A stretch of 64,000 bases of DNA from the NCBI GenBank assembly GCA_013433145.1, contig CM024187.1, forward strand, positions 8,273,326-8,337,325. The letters run 5' to 3'. Of the stretch, positions 52,120 through 63,099 are shown piece after piece. Source of the stretch: Ascaris suum (Eukaryota; Nematoda; Chromadorea; Rhabditida; Ascarididae). The notes beneath the pieces were generated by a model that saw only the letters and a program-made list of their open reading frames with translations, was not told where the DNA came from and made no database searches. The position numbers and the translations under genes are program-made. Position 1 is the stretch's first letter, and each line of letters starts with the position of its first letter.

Positions 52120-52640
52120 ACGTCAGTCCACTGGCAAATACTGCTAAGATGCGTTGAAGATTGTCGGCGTGGTGAAGACTACGCTGTCGGCAAAGAGAGA
52201 CGATTTGAACACAGCTGGGAGGGGGTCAGGAAGCGGAGGGAGGGAGGAGGGACAGTTGTATCATTATTATGGATGAAAAACAGGGAGGGACGAAGACAAA
52301 TACTTAGGGAACCCAGCTGCTAATCTGCTGAAAATCACGTATAAATTCTTCAGTATGTCCTGATTCCGAAACAACCTAAGAGGAAATCGCAAAGCCAATG
52401 CAATAGAGAGCAGATTCCGTGGACTTTAGTCTGAGACCTACATGCAGCCAAACTGAATAAAATTCCTTCCCAAAGTCAAAGTAAATGCAGCAGTGTCGCC
52501 GTTCCGCTAAAAGACAACGTTGAAGCGTTCTAAGACGAACGGCTGTCGTTGATCTACTATTGAAGAACCCGCGACGAATCTGCATCCATACATCCAAAAA
52601 TTCCGTCCAACCGCTACTGGAGGCTTTGCAGCGCCCTAGA
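52120..52640 (-). mobile_element. Decayed non-LTR retrotransposon reverse transcriptase
   Basis: Reading the minus strand, FFNSRSTTAVRLRTL followed by CCIYFDFGKEFYSV at about 52420-52580 resembles the start of a reverse-transcriptase domain, where the family has a F-x-D-F-x-K-A-F-D-S-V core. Further along, near 52180-52195, SSLFADSVVF resembles the FADD box with its second aspartate lost. The pieces are in different frames and stops intervene, so it is a dead remnant. The arrangement suggests a CR1/Jockey-type LINE rather than the RTE type at the right end of the window. Confidence 0.6.
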
Positions 52641-52891
52641 ACAGCTCAATATTAGTTTGCGTAGCGAGCCACATGAATACAAACTAGCACTCTCCTCTTC
52701 TCTGGTTGGTAGAGAGTTCGCCGTTCCATGCAGTCGTTCGGTTCCTTGAGTTTTGAGTCGATGCGATCCTTGGTTGTTGCACGGTTCCATTGTTAATGGG
52801 GTGTGATAGCGGGCCGGTGCTTTTGAGGTGTGGCCAGGTCGGTTCTAACAAATGGAATTCGATACTGACAATTTTTTTTTCTTTTTTACTA

Positions 52892-53157
52892 CGAGAACAG
52901 CGCTGATGTTATCGTACTGCATCCAACCCGAATTGTAATCGTGCTGTACGATGCATCCAACCCGAATTCTTTCTCCTATTCAGCTTCCATATATCTCGTT
53001 CGTTTTCTTTACTCTTTTGATTGCAGTGGTTGCCTGAAACAGCTGAGCTGTAGGAATGCGTTATGATTCACTTGTTACTTCGATTTCTTAACTTATATTT
53101 GCACTTGTAACTTTTAGTCCAGGTTCTTTATTTGCTAATAAAGAGATGCGATGTTAT
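52892..53157 (+). pseudogene. Inverted partial copy of a Miro exon with intron
   Basis: This plus-strand segment is a nearly exact copy of the reverse complement of 58318-58577. It begins in the middle of the Miro exon at ...CTACGAGA, keeps the exon end (NPNSFSYSASIYL) and its gttcgt donor, and continues through about 170 bases of the following intron. By eye there are only a couple of substitutions, three small indels and one 24-base in-frame insertion. No neighbouring Miro exons accompany it, so it cannot make the protein. Because intron is included, it arose by DNA-level duplication, not retrocopying. Confidence 0.9.
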
Positions 53158-56100
53158 TTCTAAATCTTTAATTGGTTTGCAAAGGCTCCACAGTAACGCG
53201 GAAGCGAAGAGGGGACGGGGAAGCGTGTTTCAGAGCTCCCAACAAAATAGGCTACTGTCGTTGAAATTTGGCCTAAACAAATGCACGCCAATTTTATCCT
53301 ATATGTAAGCATCATTGGATACTTCACAACCATTGATTCGAAATAAACGCGTTGCTGCACTAGTTGACTCAACGCCAGACCTTTCAAAATAAGCATACAT
53401 TCTTTTTTTTTGTTCACTGAATTACAGAAAGCGTTCATTGTGGCATCTCGTGCAGAACACCATTCGAGCTTTTTTAGCTTGAGGTTAGCATTCTGCACAA
53501 AGGTGAACATTATAACTTTCCTCTCGTTATGCCAGCAAAGTCACTCTGCGTGAGATTTGCCCGCCCAGCGTTTGGTGTATCGAGAAACCATTATGGTTGC
53601 CGATAGTGGTGAAGACGTCAACTAAGTTCTGCTGTTCAACGAAGAGTCCTAGTCTCAGATTCATTTGTTGTGAAAATTTTCCAGAATGCACCTGTAATTA
53701 TCTCACGATTCATCGTTGTTTAAAATTGTCACTCACTTCGCCTTCCCTAAAAAAATCTTTTTCGAACGAACTTTGTCTATCCCAGTTCATCCCACTAGGC
53801 TGACCGATACAGAGGAGAACCTTACAAGAAATTTAAAAAAAAGAAAAATAGAATGCTGCTTAAGGCAGGAACAGACAGATGAATGAATGCTAATTAATCC
53901 TGCACGCATACTGATCTTACGGTAGATCTCAAACGAAAACTGAAACGCCAGTGAACGCAGACACGTCCGTGCATAACGCCCAAAACTGAAACCGGAGATG
54001 GGCGATAACGCCACTAATTCCCATAGAAGAAAAGACGAAATCATAAATTTTTCATAACTACAGTCGGGAAATGTTGCAATGCATCGGCACTTTTTCGCAA
54101 ATATTGCTTGTAACCGTTTGCTGATATCAAACCGAATGTCGCGGTACAATGAAGCAGTGCACTTGGTACAAGGAAATATACGCAGCGACAATGGTGACAC
54201 TTTTTGGCACGATAGAACAACTGCTGCGAACAGCCGTCGTAACCTGAGGTGAACGTTACCTGTAACAACTTTAGGAAGGAATTTTTTAAGCATAAGTGCC
54301 AACACTCCGAGGGGAACTCCAAGAAACCACACAACATTGCAAGCATGGTATGTTGCGAAGGATTCCATACACCTAAGCAACATCGTATTTGCAAGGAAAA
54401 AGCGTCCCATCTTGATTTGAAGTTAAATTTGCTTGGCATACCTGGCCTGCCACACTGCCGAACTCCACTTCCAAGATAAAATTTTCAATACAGACAATTA
54501 ATTAACCTTCCCTCATCCCGCAACTCCTCTGAAAAGTTGCTAACAGCCGCCTCGCTCCTCCATTTTTTCGCACATTCAAGAAACGATAATGCCGTACTGC
54601 AGTCAGTCGGAGCGCGTGACCGAAGCAAATCAATCCGTCCTCCGTGAACTCGTCAACTAATGCGTTAAGTTTCTATATGTCACGTTGCTAGACATAGTAT
54701 GTGAAATATGCTGCTTCATATTTGACTATGCTCAGTATTAACAGTAACACACCTGTGATCTGCTGCTCACGTCATCCGGCGCAAGTGTCACTGACCAATT
54801 GAACACCCTTGCACCAAACATACAGGGCAAAACAACGCCTCGACGGCCTGATTACTTTTCCTTTCGCACAACGCTACGAGTTAAATTGAGCAATTGAAAT
54901 AACTGAAACGTCGTTTTAAAACAACAATAAACGATTCCAACAGATGTCATGCTATCACATTACTCGCTGCGATGACAGAAAACAAGACAATAATGACGAC
55001 CAAACTCGGCAAATTTCTTTGAATAAATGTGAGTTAGGGTCCACCACTAAAACATTGAACCGTCCTGCTGATCCCTAACAGATTATTCTGCCTCGCATAT
55101 GCCCTCTCCTTCCCTCTCCCCCCCCCCCCCCCCCCCACTTCACCAGCACATCAACAGTATCAACTAAATTGATGAATCGAAACTTTTCAAACTTTTTGCA
55201 TTCGATTAAAGCAAACGCGTTTGCACTGGTGATAACATATTTCATAAAGAACAATTCATGGTGGAATTAACGTTGCTCAACTAAAACAATAAAAACAGAA
55301 CCCGATTTTGTTAGCCAACAAGAACCAACATAACCAAACTGCACCATAGGACATTTTAAAAAAACACGTTACTTCGAATATAGTGCGTCAGTCGGAAAAT
55401 ATGACTGAATATCACACAGGTCCCCGAATAGGGACCTTTGAACACTGCAAAATAAGAGATTTGGAAAAGAGCTGCACGTCGTCAAGTGCAGCAAATGCAT
55501 CCCAATGAGGTAGTAACATTTTCGAAAACAGCGAAATCACTCATGCTTTTTAAATAGAGGCTGATATAGTCCCGTATCTGCACAAGCACCAACGACTCCA
55601 AAAATGCCCATCCTGGAGCCTAATGAGGACACCTATCCATACCACCCGCAAAAAGGTAGTACTTGCATGGACACGGTAACAAACGCTGTTTCCACGTGGC
55701 CTTCAATAACATCAACTTTTCGCCCACGACAGCGAAGAATCTTTAAAAGCTAACAGCACACACCTCCGTATACAAGCATTATTTAAGACATTATAAAAGA
55801 GCCGAACGAAGAACGACTGACAGCCAAGTGAAACGTACGAAGGTTCAGCCACATGCAATAAAACTTATAAATTTTCGCATAAAATCAAGCAGTTCTGATA
55901 TTGCTTCACGTTTCAGAACAGTCAGGGCATCCATCGGATGGGCGGAAGGATAGAAAAAGCTTTTTTAACAAGCAAGGGACGCATAGGAATAATAAGTCCG
56001 TGTTCTCCCACCTCAAGATCTAAAATAAAAAAGCTTCGGAGAAAAATTTCAGCGAAAACGTAAAGGGACAACTTCGGCGAGTTTGTGCGAATATTCGAAC

Positions 56101-56827
56101 GACCGACGAACGCAAGAACTTGTCAAAAACTTCTTGGCAACCATTTAAAGTTTCCTCACTTTACTTATCTCCTTTAATCTTTTCCTGCCTTCGCCCACGC
56201 TCCCAGCCAAACCCGTCTGTGAAATCAATAAAGAGGGAATCTATCGAGGGATATGGGTTCTATGAAGAAGTACCAAAAAAACAACCAACAACAGTAGCAT
56301 ACTACTCTAGATTGATCCTTGGTTCTTTCAGATGAGATAGGAAAATAAAAACCATATCCCACAAACCGATGACCATTCCCTTCTCCTCTCAAGAAGCAAG
56401 AAAACGGACCTCAAACTCGCAAAAAACAGTGAACGCTTTCACAAACAAGCAAAATGCCAGACCCACTAAAGAACTATAAGGAGCGGCAAATCTTCCCATT
56501 ACATTCCACGAGAAAAGAAGAATGATATTCCTATAAGCAGACCCGTATACAGGAAATTATGCAAAACTCTCTTCGAATTTATCTAGCAAACAGAATAAAT
56601 GTTCAAAGTTTTGAATTAAACCCAATTAAAAACACTACTAGTGATAAAAAATATATTATAAGCTAATCTGGTGACGCTTTAGCTGGGACCCCCATTACTC
56701 ATTCCCTCCTCCACCACATCTATCAAATTATGGACTTTAAAAGAGGCACAACGAGCGAGTCTAGGTAGACAAACGAGAGCGACACATCGTCGATCAACAC
56801 AACAACTACATCTATACGAAAGCGACT
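53158..56827. other. Gene-poor stretch between inverted copies
   Basis: This lies between the inverted Miro copy and the last Miro exon. It contains the unexplained 207-codon minus-strand frame and a C tract of about 17 at 55121-55137. The rest is AT-rich with many short A-rich runs. No other exon was recognised. The Miro 3' untranslated region should occupy the right end. Confidence 0.4.
53787..54410 (-). CDS. Unrecognised 207-codon open frame, hydrophobic start
   Basis: This is the longest uninterrupted frame in the window. Its N-terminal third is hydrophobic, including CNVVWFLGVPLGVLALML followed by the basic stretch KKFLPK, which could be one or two membrane segments. Later parts are Cys- and Phe-rich and look less natural. 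A gtaacg donor-like site follows the first 50 residues, so the reading may be the end of a spliced exon running into intron. I recognise no family. It may be a chance frame or part of an unmapped minus-strand gene. Confidence 0.22.
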   Translation of the reverse strand: MGRFFLANTMLLRCMESFATYHACNVVWFLGVPLGVLALMLKKFLPKVVTGNVHLRLRRLFAAVVLSCQKVSPLSLRIFPCTKCTASLYRDIRFDISKRLQAIFAKKCRCIATFPDCSYEKFMISSFLLWELVALSPISGFSFGRYARTCLRSLAFQFSFEIYRKISMRAGLISIHSSVCSCLKQHSIFLFFKFLVRFSSVSVSLVG

Positions 56828-59800
56828 TTACGCAGCACCAAAACTCGAATTTAGCGGTATTGTGCCGCTAAATATTTTATACAACAGGAAACCTGCTAAC
56901 GCAGCGACCGCTGCGCCGAAGGTGATCTTCGAGAGAAGATTTGAATCTTGGAGGAAGTAGACCCTTTTCAAATGCCTGAAACAATCTCATATCACCAAAC
57001 AAAATAGCACCAATCTCAATGTAGTTAAAGCTGAGGCTCATGAAAGATAAGTACAGCACTTCCGTTCGTCACTCCCAGCTTTCTGAGCCTTCAACATGAA
57101 TCTTAAACTCTTTTTGTCCAATTTTAAAAGCTTCAATTATTTCTCAGCCATACATATTACTGCTGCGGTCATTTTCTTCCCTTCAATCCCATCAATATGT
57201 CTCATATAAATACCTGTAAACCACAGTTAAAAACAGTGACAAGAAGAAAATCAAAAGGGAAATTATGCGCAAAAACTTGCGTTCTGGTCACTTCGTCGTC
57301 AGCTTCCAATCGATTCACTTCCGGCATAACACAAAGAGCCTGCAGGCTCCCATTTGGGAACAGCGCTGACAAGAGATCATCTATGCAATGAATCTGTCTA
57401 TTTATAACCGCGTATCTGTTCGCTCGAAAACCTCAACTTGGAAGCCACCGAGCGCATCAGCCTCGGTTATTTCGGGTTATATGTACTTCTCGATCTGCAT
57501 GCCGTAGCCAAAATCAAATAATATTAGGTCCCACTATAAGACTTCTAGTGTATTGGAATGGATAAATTCCCACTTAACGCATTTAGCTACAGCAGTGAGC
57601 AAGTATTAATAATCAACGATCAGCTACACTTGTTTTCAACGGAAAGAGAATACTAATCTCCTCAATTCTGAAATGACACATCAAGCTTCACCTAGAAAGA
57701 AAACTCTTACGGTAAACAGCCATCGTCGCAAGCTGTGTGAAAACATCGCTCTGAACATTGCCGATATCCTCCTCACGAAATCGAATCGGCTGCGGAAGCT
57801 CGTGGGTTCTACAAAACTCGCTCGGCTGCTGCTCGTAGTTTTGCTCCGCTTCATACCGCTCCACCTTCGTAGCGATTATTACGCATGGCACTTTGGTCCG
57901 ATAGAAATACCTCTGGAAGTGTTCATCATAAATAGCAGACATTGCGACACCAGTTTGCATTATCAGGTCCCACCTTCCATGCCAAGCGCTAAATCACAGC
58001 GTAAGAAAAACCAGGTGACCAACGCTCAACACAACGAATGCATGCTTCTATTTAAACTCAAGTTTGGGGACTGAGGTACGGAAGATGAAGTGAATGACAA
58101 TATTGGAAATACTCCAAGTTCCGAGCAGAACTTTCCAATAAAACCACCGTCTGTGCCAAGCACATTACAAATTATAGACTGAGGTAAGAGTGGAATGTGA
58201 GGCTGCAACTGCACATTTATTAACACATGCTGATGTCACGTGATGTGTGAAACTGCAGAGTCCCCCTCTCAAGCACAGTACCGCGCCTCCGTTAACAGAC
58301 CGTCGATATGTAAATAATACCTTCGCATCTCTCTGTTCTAGCAAATAAAGAACCTGGACTAAAAGTTACAAGTGCAAAATATAAGTTAAGAAATCGAAGT
58401 AACAAGTGAATCATAACGCATTCCTACAGCCACACAGCTGTTTCAGGCAACCACTGCAATCAAAAGAGAAAGAAAACGAACGAGATATATGGAAGCTGAA
58501 TAGGAGAAAGAATTCGGGTTGGATGCATCGTACAGCAGTACGATAACGTCAGCGCTTTTCTCGTAGCTTGTTAGCACCTCATCACGCGAACATACGTCGA
58601 CCTCATGTAACTAAAATCAATCAGGCAAAAATATAAATCAGCACGACCATAAATTCGGCCTCCACAATAATACACCTGGCAGTGTTACCTGAAAGACCCT
58701 CCTCAGCTGAAGCGGATTACTGTTATCAGAAATGGATGGAGCTTTTGCCATCACTTCTAATAACGGTCAGCTTCAAATGACCAAAAATTTAAGTGATGTC
58801 ACCAAGCCCATCCTTCTTTCTTTCCGCCCTCCCCCTCCCTTCAGACCTTCCCTATGTTGTGCAAAGACGGAATCAAAAGGCAAGTGTATGCGTAACAAGC
58901 TGGAAAATTAGTTTCTGGGATGCTCCGGACGCATAAGAAATGAAAGATGTCATCATCTCTTTGCAAATGCCGAATATCCCTACCCTTTATCCTTTTGAAT
59001 GGGAAGAAGGAACAGCAAAGGGCAATGTTACACCTAAGAGGTGAAAGACATTAGGAGATGCCATCGTCCATCACTCGGTTTCGTGTCGGTTGCAACACCT
59101 TTATTATGTTGTAAAGTGCAGGAATAATATTCACTCGAACATAAGCCCTTTCTGCAACTCAGCGGACTTATGCTCACTTCCTCAACAAATGCTCCACCAA
59201 GAAAAAAAAACATTGAAGTTATTACACCAACATACAAGCCCCTTTTGAAATTGCGGTCTGCTTTTCGCCACTGCATGCCACAAAAATCCCACGGTCTCTA
59301 TCCAAACGATGATGCGTATTATCAATCGAAAATGTCTCGATAGAGACACCAAGTTCGATATTTTTAGGCTTTTGATGACTCAGTCGATCTGCCTTAGCAC
59401 GACCTACTTCAAACTCTTCCCTTTTCGACCTTCTCAGACCTATGCGACAGCCTAGATGCTCTATATTAGAATCGACGAGCGACAAATATCAATCTTCGTG
59501 TCAATCGCAGAGTTACTACATGCAAATTCGAATCTGTACAATTTACTATTCCTGCAAACAACCACTTCACGAATTCTAATACTTAACTCCACGGACCTCT
59601 ATAAAAAGCCCTTATCCTCTCTGCTTCGCCTTCCTCCCATCCCCTGTCTAAAAAAGTAAACATTACCAAAAGATATTTGACCTCGCCTTTGACAGTCACC
59701 GAATTGATGACATAAGGGCTGAGATGCTTCTTGCTGATAGAGAGGATATCCTGCAAAATCACGAATGTTCGACGCAAAGAGCAATAATAATGACATGGCT

Positions 59801-62800
59801 GTGCTTCTGACAACAAATTTTCTTCAAATATATGGTACAGTTCATCCATTTTCCTCGAGCCTTTCAACGGAGCCTTCAATGGGAAGAAATATAACAGACG
59901 ACTGCCACATTTAACTCAGCTTTCTAAGGCAGAACATGTCATGTGACCTAAAGCTACAACGAAAAACAAAAACCAATTCTATTCCTTCAAGTGCGTGATT
60001 TCTTTAAAAAATGCAGAAGGACGTGAATGAATTATGAAAGCTTCGAGTGTTACGATAAAAAAAATACATACTTCAGCGCAAAGCCTTCGACCTTGTTTCC
60101 AACAAGCTCTTAACTTAAAAAATAATCTCAATTCTCTCTCTGCATGGATCGATCGCCTTAGCCTGGCGTTCACAGGGATTGGTGGAATATTATCAGTTTA
60201 GATAACATTCACTTGTAAACCATCGGATTAATTATGCAACGTCTTTAGTGGCCATTAAAACAGATCGATTAAAAATTTACCGCAAGAGTGCGCCCAAGAA
60301 AGGACTGTATGAATGCTGTTTTGCCTGCGTTTCTCGGACCGATGACGTGGCACTGAAACACACTTCTTGTTGTACGTTTCTCCAACAGGTCCAGGCGCCT
60401 ATCTCGCGTCACCTGCAATCAGACACATTCGCTTTGGGATATTTTCTACAACCAACATTCAGCGATTTATTTTGGAGAGGAAATTTCCTTCACTTCTGAC
60501 TCACAGCCTTTATTAAAAATGATTGATGCACTTTAACAGATAACTCAACTAATCAACACAACAAAATTTTGAATTTAAAAAAATCTATAAATTCACACAA
60601 CAACTCTAGAAAAGAAATGGCTAGGAAACCGAGGACAATAGACGTGCGAGAACAAAAGTAAGTGAATTTGGAAAAAGAATCCTACTCTAATAGCATCAAG
60701 CTGTGAGTGATGCCGCATATTAAAACCAAGATACGCCAGCAGCTCCATCGTCAGCGATACGTTCATGAAGGTCGTTAAGCTGAAAAATGATGAAAAATGA
60801 CAAACGTTGAAATGAAAAAAGACAGAGGAAAAAGAGGTGAAAAATATTGAGCTAAATATGATGAAAAATGAAAAACAGTGAGCTTAAAAAATGGTGAAAG
60901 TTCTATCTAAACTCCCGACCAAACGAACACACAGTGTAGAGAAAAACTTCACTGACAGGTTAGGAAGTACGATATATTTGCGCAGCAGAAAGACTCGGTA
61001 TAATTGAATTTGTGCATGAACGTAACAAAGCGGGCTCCTCGAAGTCAGATATCCAACATTTCGTGAATGAAGCAAACACTTATACAATACTGCCGGGATT
61101 CAACACGCAAAAAAAAAACGACCGGACTGCACTCAGGTGTATTAGCAGTCGTAGGCCATTTTGGAAGAACCATAGGAAAGGACAACCCTGGAATTTATCC
61201 AGCATCCAGCACTCAAATTTCCGTAAGAAACAGATAGTTTTTTTTCCCACACTTATAAGTCTTTTCTACGCTTAAGGGTTCTAGCAGATAGGCCACATAT
61301 GCCCTACCAGCAGCAACCCACTAGTTTTTCACTTCTATTGAGCAATGAAGTATAAATGTCTTGCTTACAATGTTCGACCTACTACTGTCTGTTATTAAAC
61401 TGCCATTCGGATGGCAACCAATATCGCCTCAACGGAAAAAACACTTAATCCAACGATCCTGTTCCTTGTTACTGTTTACGCTTTCTTACCAGTTTTCCCC
61501 GACTGCGAATGCGAGTAGGCAATTACTGAACGCAGAACCTCAGTGAAGCATAATGCAGGAGCAACTTAGCGCCCTAATCCTGAACCTCAAGCTAGCAACG
61601 GATACAGATGAAAATCCGCTTTTGCCTACTACAGCAATGTTAGGTCCTCATGAGAGTGCTCGTATTTTTGCGAATACTTGCATACGTCGCTAGTTAAAGC
61701 GGCAACATAAACTATTCGTAATTCGGAAAATGCGAAAAGAAACGCATGCAGCCATCTACAATCAAGATCATGAAATCCCCCGAGGAAGCAGGAAAATGGA
61801 TGACACTGGACTTGCTAAGCAAAAAAATTCTGGTTCCTCGAAAAAATTGAAAATACCGAAATAACAATGAAACTGTTGCAAAGCCGAATTATTCTACTCC
61901 ACCTCGCCTCACCGCTACTCTACTCCACCTCTACCCTGTGCAGCATCGCTTTAGACTACTTAATGCGAGCTGAAAATATAACACATTCATTTTAAACAGC
62001 TAAAGCACTCACATGACAGCCGGACTTTGGTTTTATTTCGGTATCCTGTTTCACCTAGTGGGTATCCTCCACCCTCTTACACCTAGTCCACTTTGTCCAA
62101 TGGGCCATGCGAATGCATCAAATGAAACCACTTACATCCAATACGACATATATCCGTTGAAAGTCAGCCAGCCTTTGTGTTTACCTCGACCGAACAGCTT
62201 GCCTCCTTGGTCCATGGATTTGTCGAACAAACGCTGAAGAGATTTTGAAGCTCCGAAGGGAAAGGCATCCGTCTCTATCCTGGAAGAATGTTTCCGTTTA
62301 ATACCTTTACATCACTGCATCCACCACACAACCTAATAAGGCATTTTGTTTTAATTATTCGTATTCTGACTGCACTTTCTATAAAAACAGCAAACCAAGA
62401 GGGCGACAGACGTCAGTTACCACGGAAACAGTGAAAGTGCGTGAGACCGTTTTGAAGAAGTAATAAACAGAACACACTGCTGCACATAAGCTGACTGGTC
62501 TGATCGCTTCAAAAGTTGTCCCACTGTTTTTAGCAAACATGGACTAGGATTTAACAGCAAGACCTCGGAAAACGAGTGTCATTCTCTGAGAGGAACTGCG
62601 AGCATAGCCTCTGCTGCAAGCTTCGCAAATAAGCATCAAAGAAAAATGGCATGAAATGTACTCCTTCACTAAGAAAAAAAAATTCAAGGATTGCTGGAAT
62701 AAAGAGAATATGGATCGGCGTGATGCTCACCTCGTCATATTTCTCGAAAAGAGCGGTGATGAACCGAAGTCCTTCATCTGTCAGTTCTGTCGAGCATCCC

Positions 62801-62815
62801 TTCGGTACTTTCAGG
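56828..62815 (-). CDS. miro-1: Miro-like mitochondrial Rho GTPase, C-terminal part
   Basis: Miro is a tail-anchored outer-mitochondrial-membrane protein with two GTPase domains flanking EF-hands; it couples mitochondria to motors. Minus-strand exons in order: 62731-62815, 62136-62279, 60686-60779, 60281-60412, 59667-59750, 58482-58610, 57711-57912, 56828-56975. Visible: second EF-hand FEKYDE/DRDGCLS with the DxDxDG loop, GKHKGWLTFNGYMSYW, MELLAYLGF, C-terminal GTPase P-loop GPRNAGKT, ADVIVLLYDASNPNSF, VPCVIIATK, QLATMAVY, and tail anchor ITFGAAVAALAGFLLYKIF before the stop. Five exons read without correction; 62136-62279 needs two added bases and the 57711 end one, giving the expected Tyr-Pro-His. 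The first GTPase and first EF-hand exons must lie beyond 64000. The identity is very secure. Confidence 0.93.
58318..58577 (-). repeat. Source arm of inverted duplication in Miro
   Basis: This arm holds the last 96 bases of the Miro exon 58482-58610 and about 165 bases of downstream intron. Its reverse complement recurs at 52892-53157. The copy here is in the intact gene and lacks the 24-base insertion, so it is taken as the original. Confidence 0.88.
60781..60895. repeat. A-rich short-repeat patch in a Miro intron
   Basis: GATGAAAAATGA and close variants recur several times within about 110 bases, immediately upstream, in gene orientation, of the exon 60686-60779. It behaves as a pyrimidine-rich stretch on the transcribed RNA leading to the acceptor. 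It looks like simple-sequence expansion. Confidence 0.5.
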
Positions 62816-63099
62816 CTAAAAGCAGCTGCACAGTTATAACACATTTTCACTGTCCGGTCAGAGATCAAACGTGGAGGATTACATTCAATATAACTCATTA
62901 ATCTTCATCTCACTATCGCATGAAATTATGCTTAGAGATTCTTACTTAGATGCCTAAATCAAGAGAGCTATCCCTATGCCAGAAACATGCGATATGAGGG
63001 ATTCCTTTCTCTCAGCGAAAACGTCACAGGCAAAATGGAAGATCCTAGGATCAAGCAACCAACTACTTAACTCAAATAACCACTGAAATGCTCACTTCT
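62816..63099. other. Miro intron, no exon recognised
   Basis: This should be the intron upstream of the EF-hand exon. I looked for the conserved linker that precedes it in the family (a GRHETTW-like motif) on the minus strand and did not find it before the retrotransposon begins. Confidence 0.45.

Noticed and set aside
52892..58577. Transposon bounded by long terminal inverted repeats
   Set aside because: The arms are coding exon plus intron of the host Miro gene, and the right arm is in its native place. No transposase is seen between them.
58691..58722. Extra Miro exon reading NPLQLRRVFQ on the minus strand
   Set aside because: It has splice-like ends, but exons 59667-59750 and 58482-58610 join directly in phase and match the family without it.
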